From Ziziphus jujuba (Eukaryota; Streptophyta; Magnoliopsida; Rosales; Rhamnaceae): a stretch of 64,000 bases of DNA. The position numbers were made by a program, and so were the translations under genes. Every line of letters starts with the position of its first letter. Positions within the stretch are counted from its first letter, which is position 1. The notes under the pieces were generated by a model. The model did no database searches. It worked only from the letters and a program-made list of their open reading frames with translations, and was not told the DNA's origin. The stretch lies in contig NC_083379.1 of NCBI RefSeq assembly GCF_031755915.1, positions 41,796,001-41,860,000 of the forward strand, given 5' to 3'. Positions 14,801 to 26,472 of this stretch are shown in pieces.

Positions 14801-15809
14801 ACGGTTCCCCTTGAAGTTCAAATTCGAACAAAGGAGATGCATTTGCAAGCGGAGTTTGGATTTGCAGCTCACTGGAGGTACAAAGAAGGTGAGTGTAAGC
14901 ACTCTTCATTTGTGCTTCAGATGGTCGAGTGGGCACGATGGGTTGTTACCTGGCAGTGCGAGGCAATGAGCAGAGACCGATCGTCCATCGGTTATGCTGA
15001 TTCAATCAAGCCGCCTTGCACATTCCCTTCTCATTCTGATGATTGTCCATATTCTTACAAGCCTCATTGCGGGCCAGATGGGCCAGTGTTTGTCATCATA
15101 ATCGAGAATGATAAGGTTTGTTTCATTATCTTGTACCTTGGACGATTAGTTATGTGTTTCTTTTTTCTTTTTGTTGATCCACATTCTTAAGCTTGTTGTT
15201 AGTTGGCTAATGATATTTATCAGGTGGGTCCTTGTGGACTCATCATGTCAATGGGACTATTTCGATGTTAGACTTATTTTTTGGTATCATTGAGTCACTA
15301 CAGTTCAACTTGGTCTTCTTCTTCCTAGATTTTTCTCTTCGTTGGGTTGAGGGGGGTGTTTGTTCTATATAATTCCTTCAATCTAGATGACAGAGAATAA
15401 ACAAAGAATAGCAAGTCATGTGCTGTCCTGCATCATAATTTAAGTTTTTTGTTTGTGAAGATGTGGATCTGACCCTATATACATTTGAATACTATTGCAG
15501 ATGTCAGTGCAAGAGTTTCCTGCAAACTCAACAATGATGGATCTGTTAGAAAGATCAGGAAGAGGAAGCTTGAGATGGACACCTTATGGGTTCCCATTGA
15601 AAGAAGAACTGAGACCAAGGCTGAACCATCAACCAGTGAGTGATACCATGTGCAAGGTGAAAATGGGGGATGTGGTGGAGCTGACTCCAGCAATACCAGA
15701 TAAGTCTTTAACAGAATACAGGGAAGAAATCCAGCGAATGTATAACCGTGGCTCAACTGTATCAAGTGCAGGTCCTGCTACGAATAGTGTGGTTGGCTGG
15801 AGAAGTTGA
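11858..15809 (+). CDS. RSH2/3: Chloroplast RelA/SpoT homologue (RSH2/RSH3 type)
   Basis: Makes and hydrolyses the alarmone (p)ppGpp, in plants acting in the chloroplast. Six exons: 11858-12631, 12754-12939, 13551-14011, 14524-14682, 14764-15115 and 15501-15809, giving 746 residues with all phases agreeing. The N-terminal 200 residues are rich in Ser, Thr and Pro and fit a plastid transit peptide plus linker. The HD hydrolase domain starts around residue 259, with the His-Asp motif in LLHDTLDD (about 293-294) and [13 protein letters not shown] further on. The synthetase domain shows [33 protein letters not shown] and [16 protein letters not shown]. The C-terminal part ([18 protein letters not shown]) is short and TGS-like, without the long regulatory tail of bacterial Rel, as known for RSH2/3. 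RSH2 and RSH3 cannot be told apart from sequence alone. Confidence 0.95.
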
Positions 15810-16687
15810 CCCTTGTTTTACCATGTAGCCTATATTCTTGTTTTACCTTGTAGTAGTATTCTATGTAGTGAAAATTCCCCTGTTCTTGTACATAAGTGAT
15901 GAATATTTGTACAAAACTGCCATATGGTTCTGCTATTTAATGACACTAACTGGGTCAAACATTATATACATTTATTTTTAGAGGTCTGAGAATGAGTGTC
16001 CTGTCTCTTTCGTATCTTTTTTTTTTTTTGGGTAATTATTGAATGACCAGTTATCAAAATTAGAACATCTTTATGGCTTAATTTATGACCAACATCAAGT
16101 AGTGACTCTTATTTAACGGTGATAGTAGGGCTATATTGTTCTGTTATTTAATGACCAACTAGATTCATTAATCATGACAAAACGTTTGCTTTCAGAATTC
16201 TGGAAAGCGAGTGTTTTTACCTATTTCGATATCAAAATTCTCCGTTCCTATTTGATTCATTATAACATAATGCACGCTGTAGCTTCCGTTACTTTTTCCT
16301 GTTACATTTTTTCGAGTCAAACGGCTTTTGCCTAACTAAACAATATAAGCGCTGATGGTTTACGTTTAAGCATACTGAACATTTTATTGCTCCTGCTTGA
16401 AGGTTTCCAAGTGGTTAAAAGTATAAACGATGGCCATTGGACCATGACTGACGAAAATAAATGGAAACAAGATTTGCCAAGAGGATAGAAACGGTAGTAA
16501 ACATCTAAAAGTTTCTGGATTTTTGTTTTCTTCACTACCGTCATCATTGAGTAAGAGGAGCAGAAGTAACCACGCACGTATGTATCTTGAACAATATCCA
16601 TTCTCATAAATTCATCAGTATAGTGCACAGTTAAATAATGTCTGGACTGACAAAAGCTAAGATACTCGATAGCTACTATGGAACGTC
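15810..16687. other. Convergent 3' regions of RSH and TAF9
   Basis: About 880 bases between two genes that end towards each other. It should hold both 3' untranslated regions. Open frames here (for example minus 16332-16691) lie in the TAF9 3' side and show no family resemblance. Confidence 0.6.
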
Positions 16688-17880
16688 TCACTTGGTACGT
16701 TTAACAAGGGGGAAGGATACTCTCTGTGGAGTATGCTGTGGCATATCCATCTTTTGTTCGTGGGGTGGATTGGGGTCAACACCTTCATCATCTTCCTCTG
16801 TTTCTTCGACTGCCTGGGCAGATTGTTTCTTTGGGATAGCCAGTTGATAGTTTGGGCTTATTAAAGTGTCTTGTTCAGGAGGAAGTGGAATACCAGGTCC
16901 TGCAATTGACCTCGGCAATGGAATTTTGTTCCTGTTTCTAGCCAGCTCGAGTAGAACCTGATGAGAAGAGAGGTTCAAAAAAAAAAAAAAAAAAAAAAAA
17001 AAACTTGGCAGTATAAAGTTCACATACACATGCAGAACTCAAAATGAATATCGTGACAAAATCCGATGACAGTTGAAAAGTAAGTTGCACAATCAATTTC
17101 ACCTAGAAAATCACAATTAAAAATAAATAAATTTGAATTTAGATCTCATTACATTCTATTGCTGTAACATGTACAAGCAAAACTCTACTATTAACTACAA
17201 AGACACATTTAACCCAAAATGAAACGATCATACAGATTTCAAATCTATTTGAGATATATGTGCAACAAAATTCAAGGACCTTCAAAGGCTAATGTGTCCA
17301 GCGCTGTATTAGAAACCGCACAAACACCACTCTTTTACATGAACTCACATTTAATATGTTTAATAAGTGAGTTCTAATGGTGAGAAACCATAGTTCAAAA
17401 CCATCCCATAAATTAGTTCTAAACTTTTTGAACTTATATATGCACTCAGAACGAATTTGAACTCATATATGGTAATTCTGCAATAGAGTAATCAGATTTC
17501 AGACACGGCCCAAAAGTTCTACCTTAGATACATCGGTTCAATCATTTACTAAATCGATCAGTCCAAAAAGATGAAGGGGATGATACAATCATTATCAAAG
17601 GAAAAGTGGTAAGCTGGATTACCTCTCTAGGTGGGGGTTGAGAAAAGCTGAAATTAACTTTGGACTGAATGGCAAGCTTGACATCATCACAATCAATTGC
17701 AGCCTTGCCTGAATGCTCCGAGTAAACCTGTGCATCTGTGAGTACATCCACAACATATCGATACCACAACTCCAGGAATTGGTGTATGACACGAGGTTCA
17801 TAGTCCTCCACACCCATTGATTTCAACAGTGATTTAACAATCTTTGCATCCCTGGGCAAATCCTCATCTCCATCTGCCAT
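16688..17880 (-). CDS. TAF9: TBP-associated factor 9 (TFIID/SAGA subunit)
   Basis: Histone-fold subunit of TFIID and SAGA, which pairs with TAF6 and acts in RNA polymerase II initiation. Two coding exons on the minus strand, 17623-17880 (86 codons) and 16688-16957 (90 codons with TGA), join in phase 0 into 175 residues, near the plant family length. Exon 1 is the histone fold: [20 protein letters not shown], then [20 protein letters not shown], then [13 protein letters not shown]. The fold is followed by the TAF9 signature [19 protein letters not shown] across the splice. The C-terminal tail is acidic ([11 protein letters not shown]) and Pro-rich. The intron carries a long poly-A/T run on its 3' side (16979-17003). 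Confidence 0.95.
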
Positions 17881-18720
17881 TTTCCTTTTTTCTTGTTTCC
17901 CTTCCTGGCGTTGCCAAATTGTTAAATGTTAGACTCCTCAAAGAAGGAACCAATCCACCAAGAAAAAAAGCTAGCACAAAACAGAGACGAAATGTACATC
18001 CAATATCGAATATTCATTGTTATATTTTTGTTGTCACAAGGTTAGCCCTAAACTATATGAAGCTTCAGATAACTAATTTGCCGACTTTATGGTTTAATTT
18101 GCAGAGAAATTGATAGAATTAAGTACAAAATAATATAAACTTATACATGGCAACAAAAATGAGCGATACTCGAGAACAAAGAAAATTAAATAAAAACAAA
18201 AAAAAAAATAATTCTTTTATTTATTTTTCCTGAGCAGAGCAGCTAAGCAAGAAACTCACAATTCTTGAAATAAAAACTCCATAAATACCGAACCAAAAAA
18301 AAAAAAAAAAAAAAAGCCCTAATTTTATACAAGATATAACGAGGGAAGCTGAGTTGAGATAAAGAAAATTGACGTGAAAAACAACCAAATCCATTCAAAT
18401 TGTTACTTATTTTTTTTGGCTGAAGAACAAAGAGAGGAAAACTAACCTGAAAGAAGGGATATGTTCAGCAGAAGAAGCAAGGAAGAGTCGGAATCGGAGA
18501 GTGAATCAGGGTCCGAAGATTCGAGGTACAGAAAAGCTGAAAGGAGTGGGTGATGTAGGGCATAGAGCAAGACGATGCACGTTGTCCGAGCCTCGATTTC
18601 CGACTGCCCGACCGAACAGGACCGATTTTTGGCCAACAAAACCTGCCCTTCTATTTTATCAATGAGTACCAAAAAATAAAAAGAACGTATCGAACTGGAA
18701 AAGCACAAGCCAGTGTTAAT
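17881..18720 (-). promoter_or_regulatory. TAF9 leader with probable 5'UTR intron
   Basis: On the minus strand a good donor (TTTCAG|GTTAGT, exon edge at 18447) lies upstream of the TAF9 ATG, and an acceptor candidate (CGCCAG|GAAGGG, exon edge at 17904) lies 24 bases before it. This suggests a 540-base intron in the leader. The acceptor has a poor pyrimidine tract, so confidence is modest. The minus frame at 18442-18708 shows no family resemblance and would be leader or promoter. Confidence 0.4.
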
Positions 18721-18834
18721 TTGTCAATAATATCCATTTCAAAATTAAAAAAAAAAAAAAATTGTCAATGGTATTAAATTATAGTTCTCTGCATTTTATT
18801 TATATTAGTTTATTTTACTCTCTATACGTATCTA

Positions 18835-18867
<33 letters not shown>

Positions 18868-19882
18868 TTCTTTTGTTTGTGTGCGCGCTTGCTTGCTTGC
18901 AACTCTTTCGTTAGTTTAATTTAAAAAAAAAGAAAAACTTTCTTTTTTGTCATGGAAGTCTTTTGTTAATCTTTATTAAAAAAAATTGTTCTTTAATTTC
19001 GGTGGCATTAACAATACATTTCTCAAGTATGAAATATACGTATAAATCTATCACCAAGACTTGTATTACGTTTAGAAATATATTTTAGTTTAATTTATAA
19101 TGGGCTCAAATTAAGCTAGGTAACAAAATTCTGTTAAATAATCTCTCTATATATATTTTTTTTAAAAAAATTGTAGAAGACCTCTTGCCATAATGGAGAG
19201 TGTTATTCTGTTTTGTTTTTTTTTTTTTTGGCAAGAATGATGGGGAGTGTTAATTATATTGATTTAGGTTTAGAGTATTTATTTATCAACACAATTATTA
19301 ATTTTTTTTAAAATAAACAATCGATTAAAGTTAAACAAAATTTATATATAAAGTAATGATCCAACACAATTCGCCGGTAGCCTATTTGCTTTATTATTAT
19401 TAATTTTTTTTTTGGGGTAAATCCGATTGCTTTATTATTGTTTCTGAGTCCTTCTGACCAATTGATTAGGTTTGGATTTTTTTTTTTAATACAATTTTGT
19501 TTCTCATTTCCGGGCATAAAAAAAATTATATCGGGGAATGTAGGATATTCACTTTATTTATTTATTTTGTACGAGGAGGCAAAAATTTTAAAAAATATAG
19601 ACTTGCAATTCAAGAGATTATGGGCATTCAAATTTATTTTTTATTTAAAAGAAAAAGTGGTGCCTTAAAGTGGGTTTGCTCTGAATCACGCAAATTTGGC
19701 TGTTTGGTCTAATCCGAGTGCATAATATTCAATATTACATTTTGTGGAGTTGTCTTTAACATACCAAAGAGTAAAACTTTGGCTATTCATCAAAAAGAGA
19801 AAAACTTTGGCTGCTAGCACCACATACATTATTTCATACTACCATTTACTACGATAGAAAAGATAATGAAGAAGTTCCAGCT
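18721..19882. other. Intergenic with (AT)n microsatellite
   Basis: Upstream of TAF9 and downstream of the small membrane-protein gene. It contains a (TA)n run at about 18839-18868 and several poly-T tracts. No frame with family resemblance was found. Confidence 0.6.
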
Positions 19883-20332
19883 TTATCTCCAGAAGAAGTC
19901 TTGCACAGAACCTTGCCATGAAAGTACAAATAGAAGCATGAGTAAGACCCCAGCGAGTCCCCAAGACGAACTCCCAATTCTAAGCACCCATGAAGGCTCA
20001 GGGGAAGGAAAGAATGAACCTGATTGTGCCGATGATAATGAATTAGAACCTGATGATGAAGTGGTCTTAATGGCAATTATAAGTCCTGCAAGAACCATTG
20101 GAAGAACAAACCCAGAACCCAAAATCGTTTCATAGTGTCGATTGTCATTTTTTCTCCCAACATATAGAGGTGAAAGTACTACTGCAGAAACCAGAGCTAG
20201 AACCATGGCTACTGATCTTTGAGATGAGTATTGATTTGTGTAAGCATAGGTAGCCATTGTTCTGAATTCAAAATTATCTGGGTTTGGGTTTTGTTTTCTT
20301 AAAGAAGAAGAAGAACTACCTTGATGAGCCAA
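19883..20332 (-). CDS. Small plant membrane protein, unknown function
   Basis: Single-exon frame of 149 residues. Three hydrophobic segments are visible at about 41-58, 72-88 and 124-141, separated by a basic loop (GRKNDNRHYE) and a Ser-rich loop. The N-terminus is hydrophilic with no cleavable signal peptide. Two starts are possible: MAHQG at residue 1 or MATYAYTNQY at residue 26; both precede the first helix. I recall a short uncharacterised gene beside the Arabidopsis RSH2 and RSH3 loci that could be the orthologue, but that is from memory. Localisation and role cannot be read from the sequence. Confidence 0.75.
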   Translation of the reverse strand: MAHQGSSSSSLRKQNPNPDNFEFRTMATYAYTNQYSSQRSVAMVLALVSAVVLSPLYVGRKNDNRHYETILGSGFVLPMVLAGLIIAIKTTSSSGSNSLSSAQSGSFFPSPEPSWVLRIGSSSWGLAGVLLMLLFVLSWQGSVQDFFWR

Positions 20333-23170
20333 AGACTCTGCAGTTGAGAGATTAATTTATAGAGGGTGGAAGATGACGAACATGGTGAAGGAATCTAGGT
20401 GGAAAGCCTTCGTAGTTGGATGACAAAGGTGATTGACAGACGGCCGTCCAAAAAGTGAGAAAAGGAGAAAGTTAAGGGATCGAATTATGGATATAAATAA
20501 TGGCAAAAAGTTGAAAAAGATGGTAAAGAATGGAGATTTTCAACATTGGTATTCTTTGTTTTTTATTTTGAGTTCATACATGGCTATAATTTGGCAATAA
20601 AACCATGCTAGCTGTATTGGGTTTCAGGGGGAAAGTAGAACTTCGCGAGGCAAATTATTTAATTCCAAAAGAAAAAAGCATCAATTAATTACAATATCAT
20701 AAAGTAACTCAGTTTTTTTTTTTTTTTTTTTTGGGGTAAATCATAAAGTAACTTAATTACTTAACCGACAAACTTTCGAATCATGAATCTAGCTGTATCC
20801 TGTTTGTCTCTAACTATACATGTGTAAATTTCTTTATTTTTTTTCCGAATTATTATTATCGTGCCAATCACAAAAAAATCACTTCTTACTATGACTTGGA
20901 TAGATTAAACTTTCATCCCATGGAAACATAATCTCTTCTTGTAAAAATTCGTACTCCAAACACACCAAAAAACCCGGGTCCTAATTGGAATGAGAATTTT
21001 CAATGCAATTCTTTGGTGCGAAGTTTGAAAGTTAAATTCTATTCCAGCAATCTGATAATAAACAAGTGCTACACTTGTTAGATATTTTGGATGAATTAAC
21101 GATAATAATGTAATTTATTTACAGAATTTTTGTATTAGTAATGAGATTGGATTATTTATTAATTTTTTTTCAATAGAATTTTTGGACACATATTTTTTAT
21201 AATATTTTAATTAATTTATTGGACATTAGACGGAAAAGCTTCTGTTTAAAAACCCAATTAGTTTATTTCCCATATTTATTATTATATTCATTATTATTAT
21301 TATTATTATTTTATTTATTAATTATTTTATATGTTCATATAAATAAATTGGAATAAGTCATCAGTAAGAACAATACCATACATATAATTAAAATTAGAAC
21401 TTTGAGATATCTATGATATTTATTAGGTGAAAAATCTTAGAAAAAAAAGTTAGAAAGCAGTGTGTGCATTAGATACTGTTTCAGTCAATTTTTTTTTTTA
21501 TTTATATCAAAGAATTTTATTTTATTCATAATTCAATGACTGCATTTAAAAAGTTAGTAATTTAATTAAATACAATTCTAGAATTATGTATAGATCCTAA
21601 GTTTACAGTGCTGCAATTGATATATATATATATATATATATGTATATATTTAATTTTTCATGTTGGTAGCATTAACAATACTTCCATGTCTGGATATATA
21701 TGGATAGGCTTTAATATGTGATGTGCACTTTCTTCTTTTGTTTGCAAATGTCACCACGCAAATTTTCTGGTTTTTGTTTAGTAGGACTTGATGCTGAGAC
21801 CGTTGGATAAGTGAAGAAAAGCCACAAGATGGGTCTCCATAACTGTACTATCTCCGTGTCTGTTTGCTAGTGATTCAATGACCTTATTTAAATGGTCCAT
21901 CTGTATTAAACACAAGCCCTATACATGTATACATGCAACATGGGTAGAATTGATGAGACACAAGCTCCACATGGCCTAATATAATACACCGTAGTTAGCA
22001 GTTAGGTCACTGGGCAGGCATTTTAGCATGAACAAGGGGCTTGTATTAATAAGAGTTTGCTTGTCTTTGATGATGGTTCACAACCACAGATACATTAATA
22101 TCGTATTGCCCCTCAAACATTATGAACACCTATGCTTTGTTGGTCTTGTCGGATCCAAAGTAAAAATATTTTGAAGCTGGAAAAACCTTTTTGCAGTCCA
22201 AAATTCTCATACTCTAGTACCAGACCAAAAATATAATTGGATTACTTTTTACAAAGCATGATAAGAATAATGTGGTACTTCTTTCTAGTAATTTTACATT
22301 TCATGATCAAAGCATTTCTCAGAACATAATTATGTTTGTGAACAAATTGTCAAATACATTTTCCATGACTATTTTTGTGTAAGAAAAGTCCTTGCTTTGG
22401 TTCAAAATGGTAAATGATTAAGGAGGTCGAGCTTAAATTTTAATTTCCACCTTTTGCTGTCTCAATTCAAATTTTGCAATCAGTTTGATCCCTAAAAAAA
22501 TGATTACACACATCTAAACCAGATTCTTCCTTTCACGATCGAAAAGAAAGAATCTAGAGATCTCATGGCACTGTAGATGATGACAAAAATTTTATTAGAG
22601 ATCTCATGGCATTATAGATGATGACAAAAATTTTATTTATGGTCCGTGAAAAAGCCTTCCTGTACATCCAGTCTTCTAGTACACAAATTTTTATCGCCAA
22701 ATGTATTCACACAGATAAAGAAATCTGACAGACAACTTTTCGCTAAAGTATACATATATCAAGGAAACTTTTATCAAAATATTCTTAAACCATAAGATTA
22801 GCATACAACCAATATAGTTGGCGTTACTACCAACTGGAATATCCTTTGGTTGACCTCCAAGCTAAGATGGACAACAAGGCCCGGGCTATTTGAACCGGTG
22901 ATAATGCTATTGCCGAGTGTCCTAGACCGAAGCAAAGTGAGTGCTTTCACATTTTGCAGAACAATTAGCGCAAATTTTAAATTTCACAAAATTATGGTCA
23001 TTTATTTTCACACACCAGATTTGGGTCATTTGGCATAAAGCCCGTTTAATTTGCTTAATTCAGTTTCATCATCCACAAATTATTCATCCTCTATCCCATT
23101 CACATGGATCCCACTATTATAGGCTCCACAAGTGGAGGTCTTGACACTCACAGTCCCCAGTAAATATATT
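20333..23170. other. Intergenic, AT-rich
   Basis: No gene supported. It holds poly-T tracts (about 20714-20732), (ATT)n at about 21291-21312 and (TA)n at about 21620-21642. The first 300 bases should include the leader and promoter of the membrane-protein gene on the minus strand. Confidence 0.6.
22556..22640. repeat. Short tandem duplication, about 42 bp
   Basis: Two adjacent near-identical copies beginning AGAGATCTCATGGCA and ending GACAAAAATTTTATT, differing by about one base (ACTGTAG versus ATTATAG). A recent local duplication in non-coding DNA, with no sign of function. Confidence 0.75.
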
Positions 23171-23232
23171 ATAGCTTTATATATATAAGGAGACCCACAG
23201 AGAAGAATACTGAAAGTCATTTCATTTTAAAA
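23171..23232 (+). promoter_or_regulatory. TATA box and short leader of hydrolase gene
   Basis: TTTATATATATAAGGAG at about 23177-23193 is a strong TATA-like element some 40-55 bases before the ATG at 23233. This would place transcription initiation near 23215, leaving a very short leader. Inferred from sequence only. Confidence 0.45.
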
Positions 23233-24597
23233 ATGCTTGGTTTTGAAATGGCTTTTTCAGAGCTATGTTATCTGATCCTCTCCTTCTACCGCTCAATCAC
23301 GGTAGCTTTCTTTCAGTATCTGCTTTCCTTTTTGCTCAATCTATATCAGCTTCCACTGGTCTCTCTAGCTGATGTGTTATTAGGTATATACTTCAGGTTC
23401 TGTGGTCTATCTCCATGCACCATCAACTTAGATGACCAAACTAGTATGTACTTTTGGACTGCAAATCAAACTCTGTCAAACAAGCCAAGTCTGGTTATGA
23501 TTCATGGTTATGGTGGCAATTCAAAGTGGCAGTTTGTTCGCCAAGTGGGTACTCTGTCCAAGTCCTTTAACTTGCACATACCGGATTTGCTATTCTTTGG
23601 CAAGTCTTACACGAACCGGCCTGACCGAACCGAAATCTTCCAAGCAAAATGTGTGTTCCAAGGGTTGAAGAGATTGGGGGTGGACCGGTTCGCCATCTAT
23701 GGTATTAGTTATGGAGGGTTTGTGGCTTATCGGATGGCTGAGATATATCCAAAGGACGTGGATAAGGTTGTGATTGTGAGCTGTGGGATAGGTTCCACGG
23801 ATGAGCAGAAAGAAGAGCACCTTAAGAAGATTGGAAGAGATGCAAAGAAGATTCTTGTACCGGAAAGTCCTCAGGATCTACGGCTTCTGGTGAATCTATC
23901 TGTGTATAACAGTGATGCTTTTATGTGGATGCCTGATTATTTTTATACCAAGTTTATCAATGTGAGTAATTCATGGTATTAACTCTATGCATATATATGT
24001 ATTTGCTCTGCAGCTTCATCTTTTCAATACAGAGCTCAGTTGATAGAGCTGGTTGAATTTTGATATGTAGGTGATGTATAAGGAACACAAGAAGGAAAAA
24101 ATAGAGCTGTTGGAATACTTGCTGAGCCAAAAAGCAGATCCAAACCTTCCCCTTTTGACACAGGTAAGGATAATTTCTTGCTAGTATAAAACAAGGGTCT
24201 GAAAATCACTTATTGCAGCATGAAATTGAAAATGCATGAACAATCTTCTTCTGTTTTTGTTGTTATTGGGGTTTTCTAATACATGTCGATGTGGGTGAAG
24301 GAAACGCTGATAGTTTGGGGCCAAGAAGATAAAGTGTTCCCTGTATACTTGGCCTATCAGCTTCAAAGGTACCGATCAAATTGCTTTGCATTGTTTTGTT
24401 CAATTTGTTTTTGATGAAATCATCAAGGATTAAGCTTTGGATAATGAAGTTTTTTAACTTATTGGTTTTGTGTGGTCAGGCACTTGGGATCAAAATCTAA
24501 TGTAGAGATAATCAAGGACACAGGTCATGCAGTGAATATTGATGCACCTGATTCACTCAACACATTGATTACATCATTTGTAATAGGATGCTCTTAA
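23233..24597 (+). CDS. Alpha/beta hydrolase (serine esterase/lipase-like)
   Basis: Four exons, 23233-23961, 24071-24163, 24301-24368 and 24480-24597, give 335 residues. The hydrophobic N-terminus (about 10-50) could anchor it in a membrane. The alpha/beta-hydrolase core follows: oxyanion motif HGYGG (91-95), nucleophile elbow GISYGG with Ser159, acid GQEDKVFP with Asp284, and base DTGHAVN with His313, so the triad is complete. The family includes plant proteins annotated as monoacylglycerol-lipase- or ABHD6-like, and the true substrate is unknown. A second in-frame ATG at 23248 is an alternative start that keeps the hydrophobic segment. Confidence 0.88.
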
Positions 24598-26472
24598 TAT
24601 ATGTATATATATGATGCATAATAGTGTGTGTATAGCTCCCTTAAGACCAAAAAAAAAAAAAAAAAAAAAAAAAAAGTGTCTGCATAGCTGTTTATCTCCG
24701 AAAGTTTATATAATATTTGGTCAGCTTGAGAAATTTGGTAGCAAATTCCTTCGTGGAATTGGTGCAGTTTGCATATGAGAAAAAACCAAACTTTAATTAG
24801 ATTGGTTCTGATGGAGACTTACGGTTGATGTAACATAGAAGATAACAGTTTGATCAAGGATGGGTGTGGAGCCCCCAATCTGGTTTGAACTGATAGGAAA
24901 CTTATTACATATTCTGATTAATGGTTTCAAATTCAAAGTTATTGTTCGAGAAAACCGTGATTTTGTGGACTGTTTCCAAAGGGACAAAAAGGTTGGAATT
25001 GGTTTGGTTATGGGAAATGGCCAAGTAACACAGCTATGACTGAACTAGTTATCCAACTGTTTAGATGTCAAAAAAACTTGCTATCCGAGTAAAACGAATA
25101 GAGTAGCACATGAGTTAGGTATATTTGGTTTGGGCCTTTTTGGGTGGATGATCAAAATGCACGGACAAGCTTCAACTATCCAATAAATTTTGACTTTTCT
25201 TTTACATTAAAACTAAAGTTATTTTCAAGTCTATGATAGTGTTTGAGACACGCAATTCCTTATTCTTTGCCAAGAAAATAAATAAATAAGTTAAAGGCAT
25301 AGAATACAAGTCTATAATAGTGTTTAAGGCACACAATTCCTTATTTCTTTGCCAAGAAAATAAATAAATAAGTTAAGGAATAGAATAGTGTAGTATTTAA
25401 TAATATTAGATAAGAGTTTAAAGAAACTTACCAGTGTATATGGATAATTTATAACAAATATAAACAAATAATTTTTTTTTTTTTTTGTTTTTACGGAAAA
25501 ATTTCACTTTAAGCTCCTCTATTTTGCATTTCAAAAAAAAAAAAAAAAAAAGAAAAAAAAAACTCCTCATTTTTTTTTATTATACAAATATATTTCTATA
25601 TTGGAATTTTTCATAGCCTCTCAATTTTCATTTTGTTTCAATTTATTTCCCTTTACTACTCAAACTTTAGAAATCTAAAAAAAAAAATTGTAAATATTAT
25701 TTGAAAACGAATATATAAAATAAAAAAATAAAATTAATTAGTAAAAGTTTTTATTTTTTATTTTTTGGGTCTATTAAGTAAAAAGGTTTAAAATGTTATT
25801 TCATATCAAATATGTAAGTTCACTAAAAAAAGAAATGTAAAAAGACTACAGTAAACATTTTCAAACTAGAGATGTATTAATTACCAAAAAATAAATAACT
25901 AAATAAATAAACTAGAGATATATTCATGCCAAGAAAAGGAAAAAAAAAAAAAATCAAAACAGAGGAGATAATATAGGTGTAGAATCTTACAATCTCAGTT
26001 ATTGCTCGAACAATCCTGGTAAGAAAATCTGTCGCATATATTCTTTTCCCACCATTTCTTGAAACTCAAGGTCACTGACGGTCTTCGATGCAAACCCAGT
26101 ACTTCAAAATCAAACTAAGTCAAATTCTCAATGCAAATTGAAAATTCGTTCAAACTTTTTGCAAATACTTCTGAGGCATTTATTGTGGCAAAAAATATAG
26201 TAAACCTAAATAATAACCTTACTTTTAATTCATAGTCAATTTTTATTTTTTACTTTTTAATTTTTACTTTGTGCAAAACTATATACACTTGCAATTTTTC
26301 TCTCACCGTTCCTCTTCTTCTTCTTCTTCGTCTTCTACTCTCTTTCTCAGTCTCTGAGACTCCCAGTTCACAGCCCATCGTCATTTCTCTCTGCCTCGTC
26401 TTCCTCTCTTTATGTTAAACACAAATAAATGACACCAAATAGCAAAACTTAAAATATTTATTTAACCCTCCA
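24598..26472. other. Intergenic between hydrolase and RING E3 genes
   Basis: AT-rich, with poly-A tracts (24650-24675, 25533-25561). The last 200 bases are pyrimidine-rich with (TTC)n at about 26310-26330, consistent with the leader of the next gene. No coding frame is supported. Confidence 0.6.
25225..25386. repeat. Tandem duplication, about 80 bp
   Basis: Two adjacent copies share CAAGTCTATRATAGTGTTT, GGCACACAATTCCTTATT and GCCAAGAAAATAAATAAATA with only a few differences. Non-coding local duplication. Confidence 0.75.
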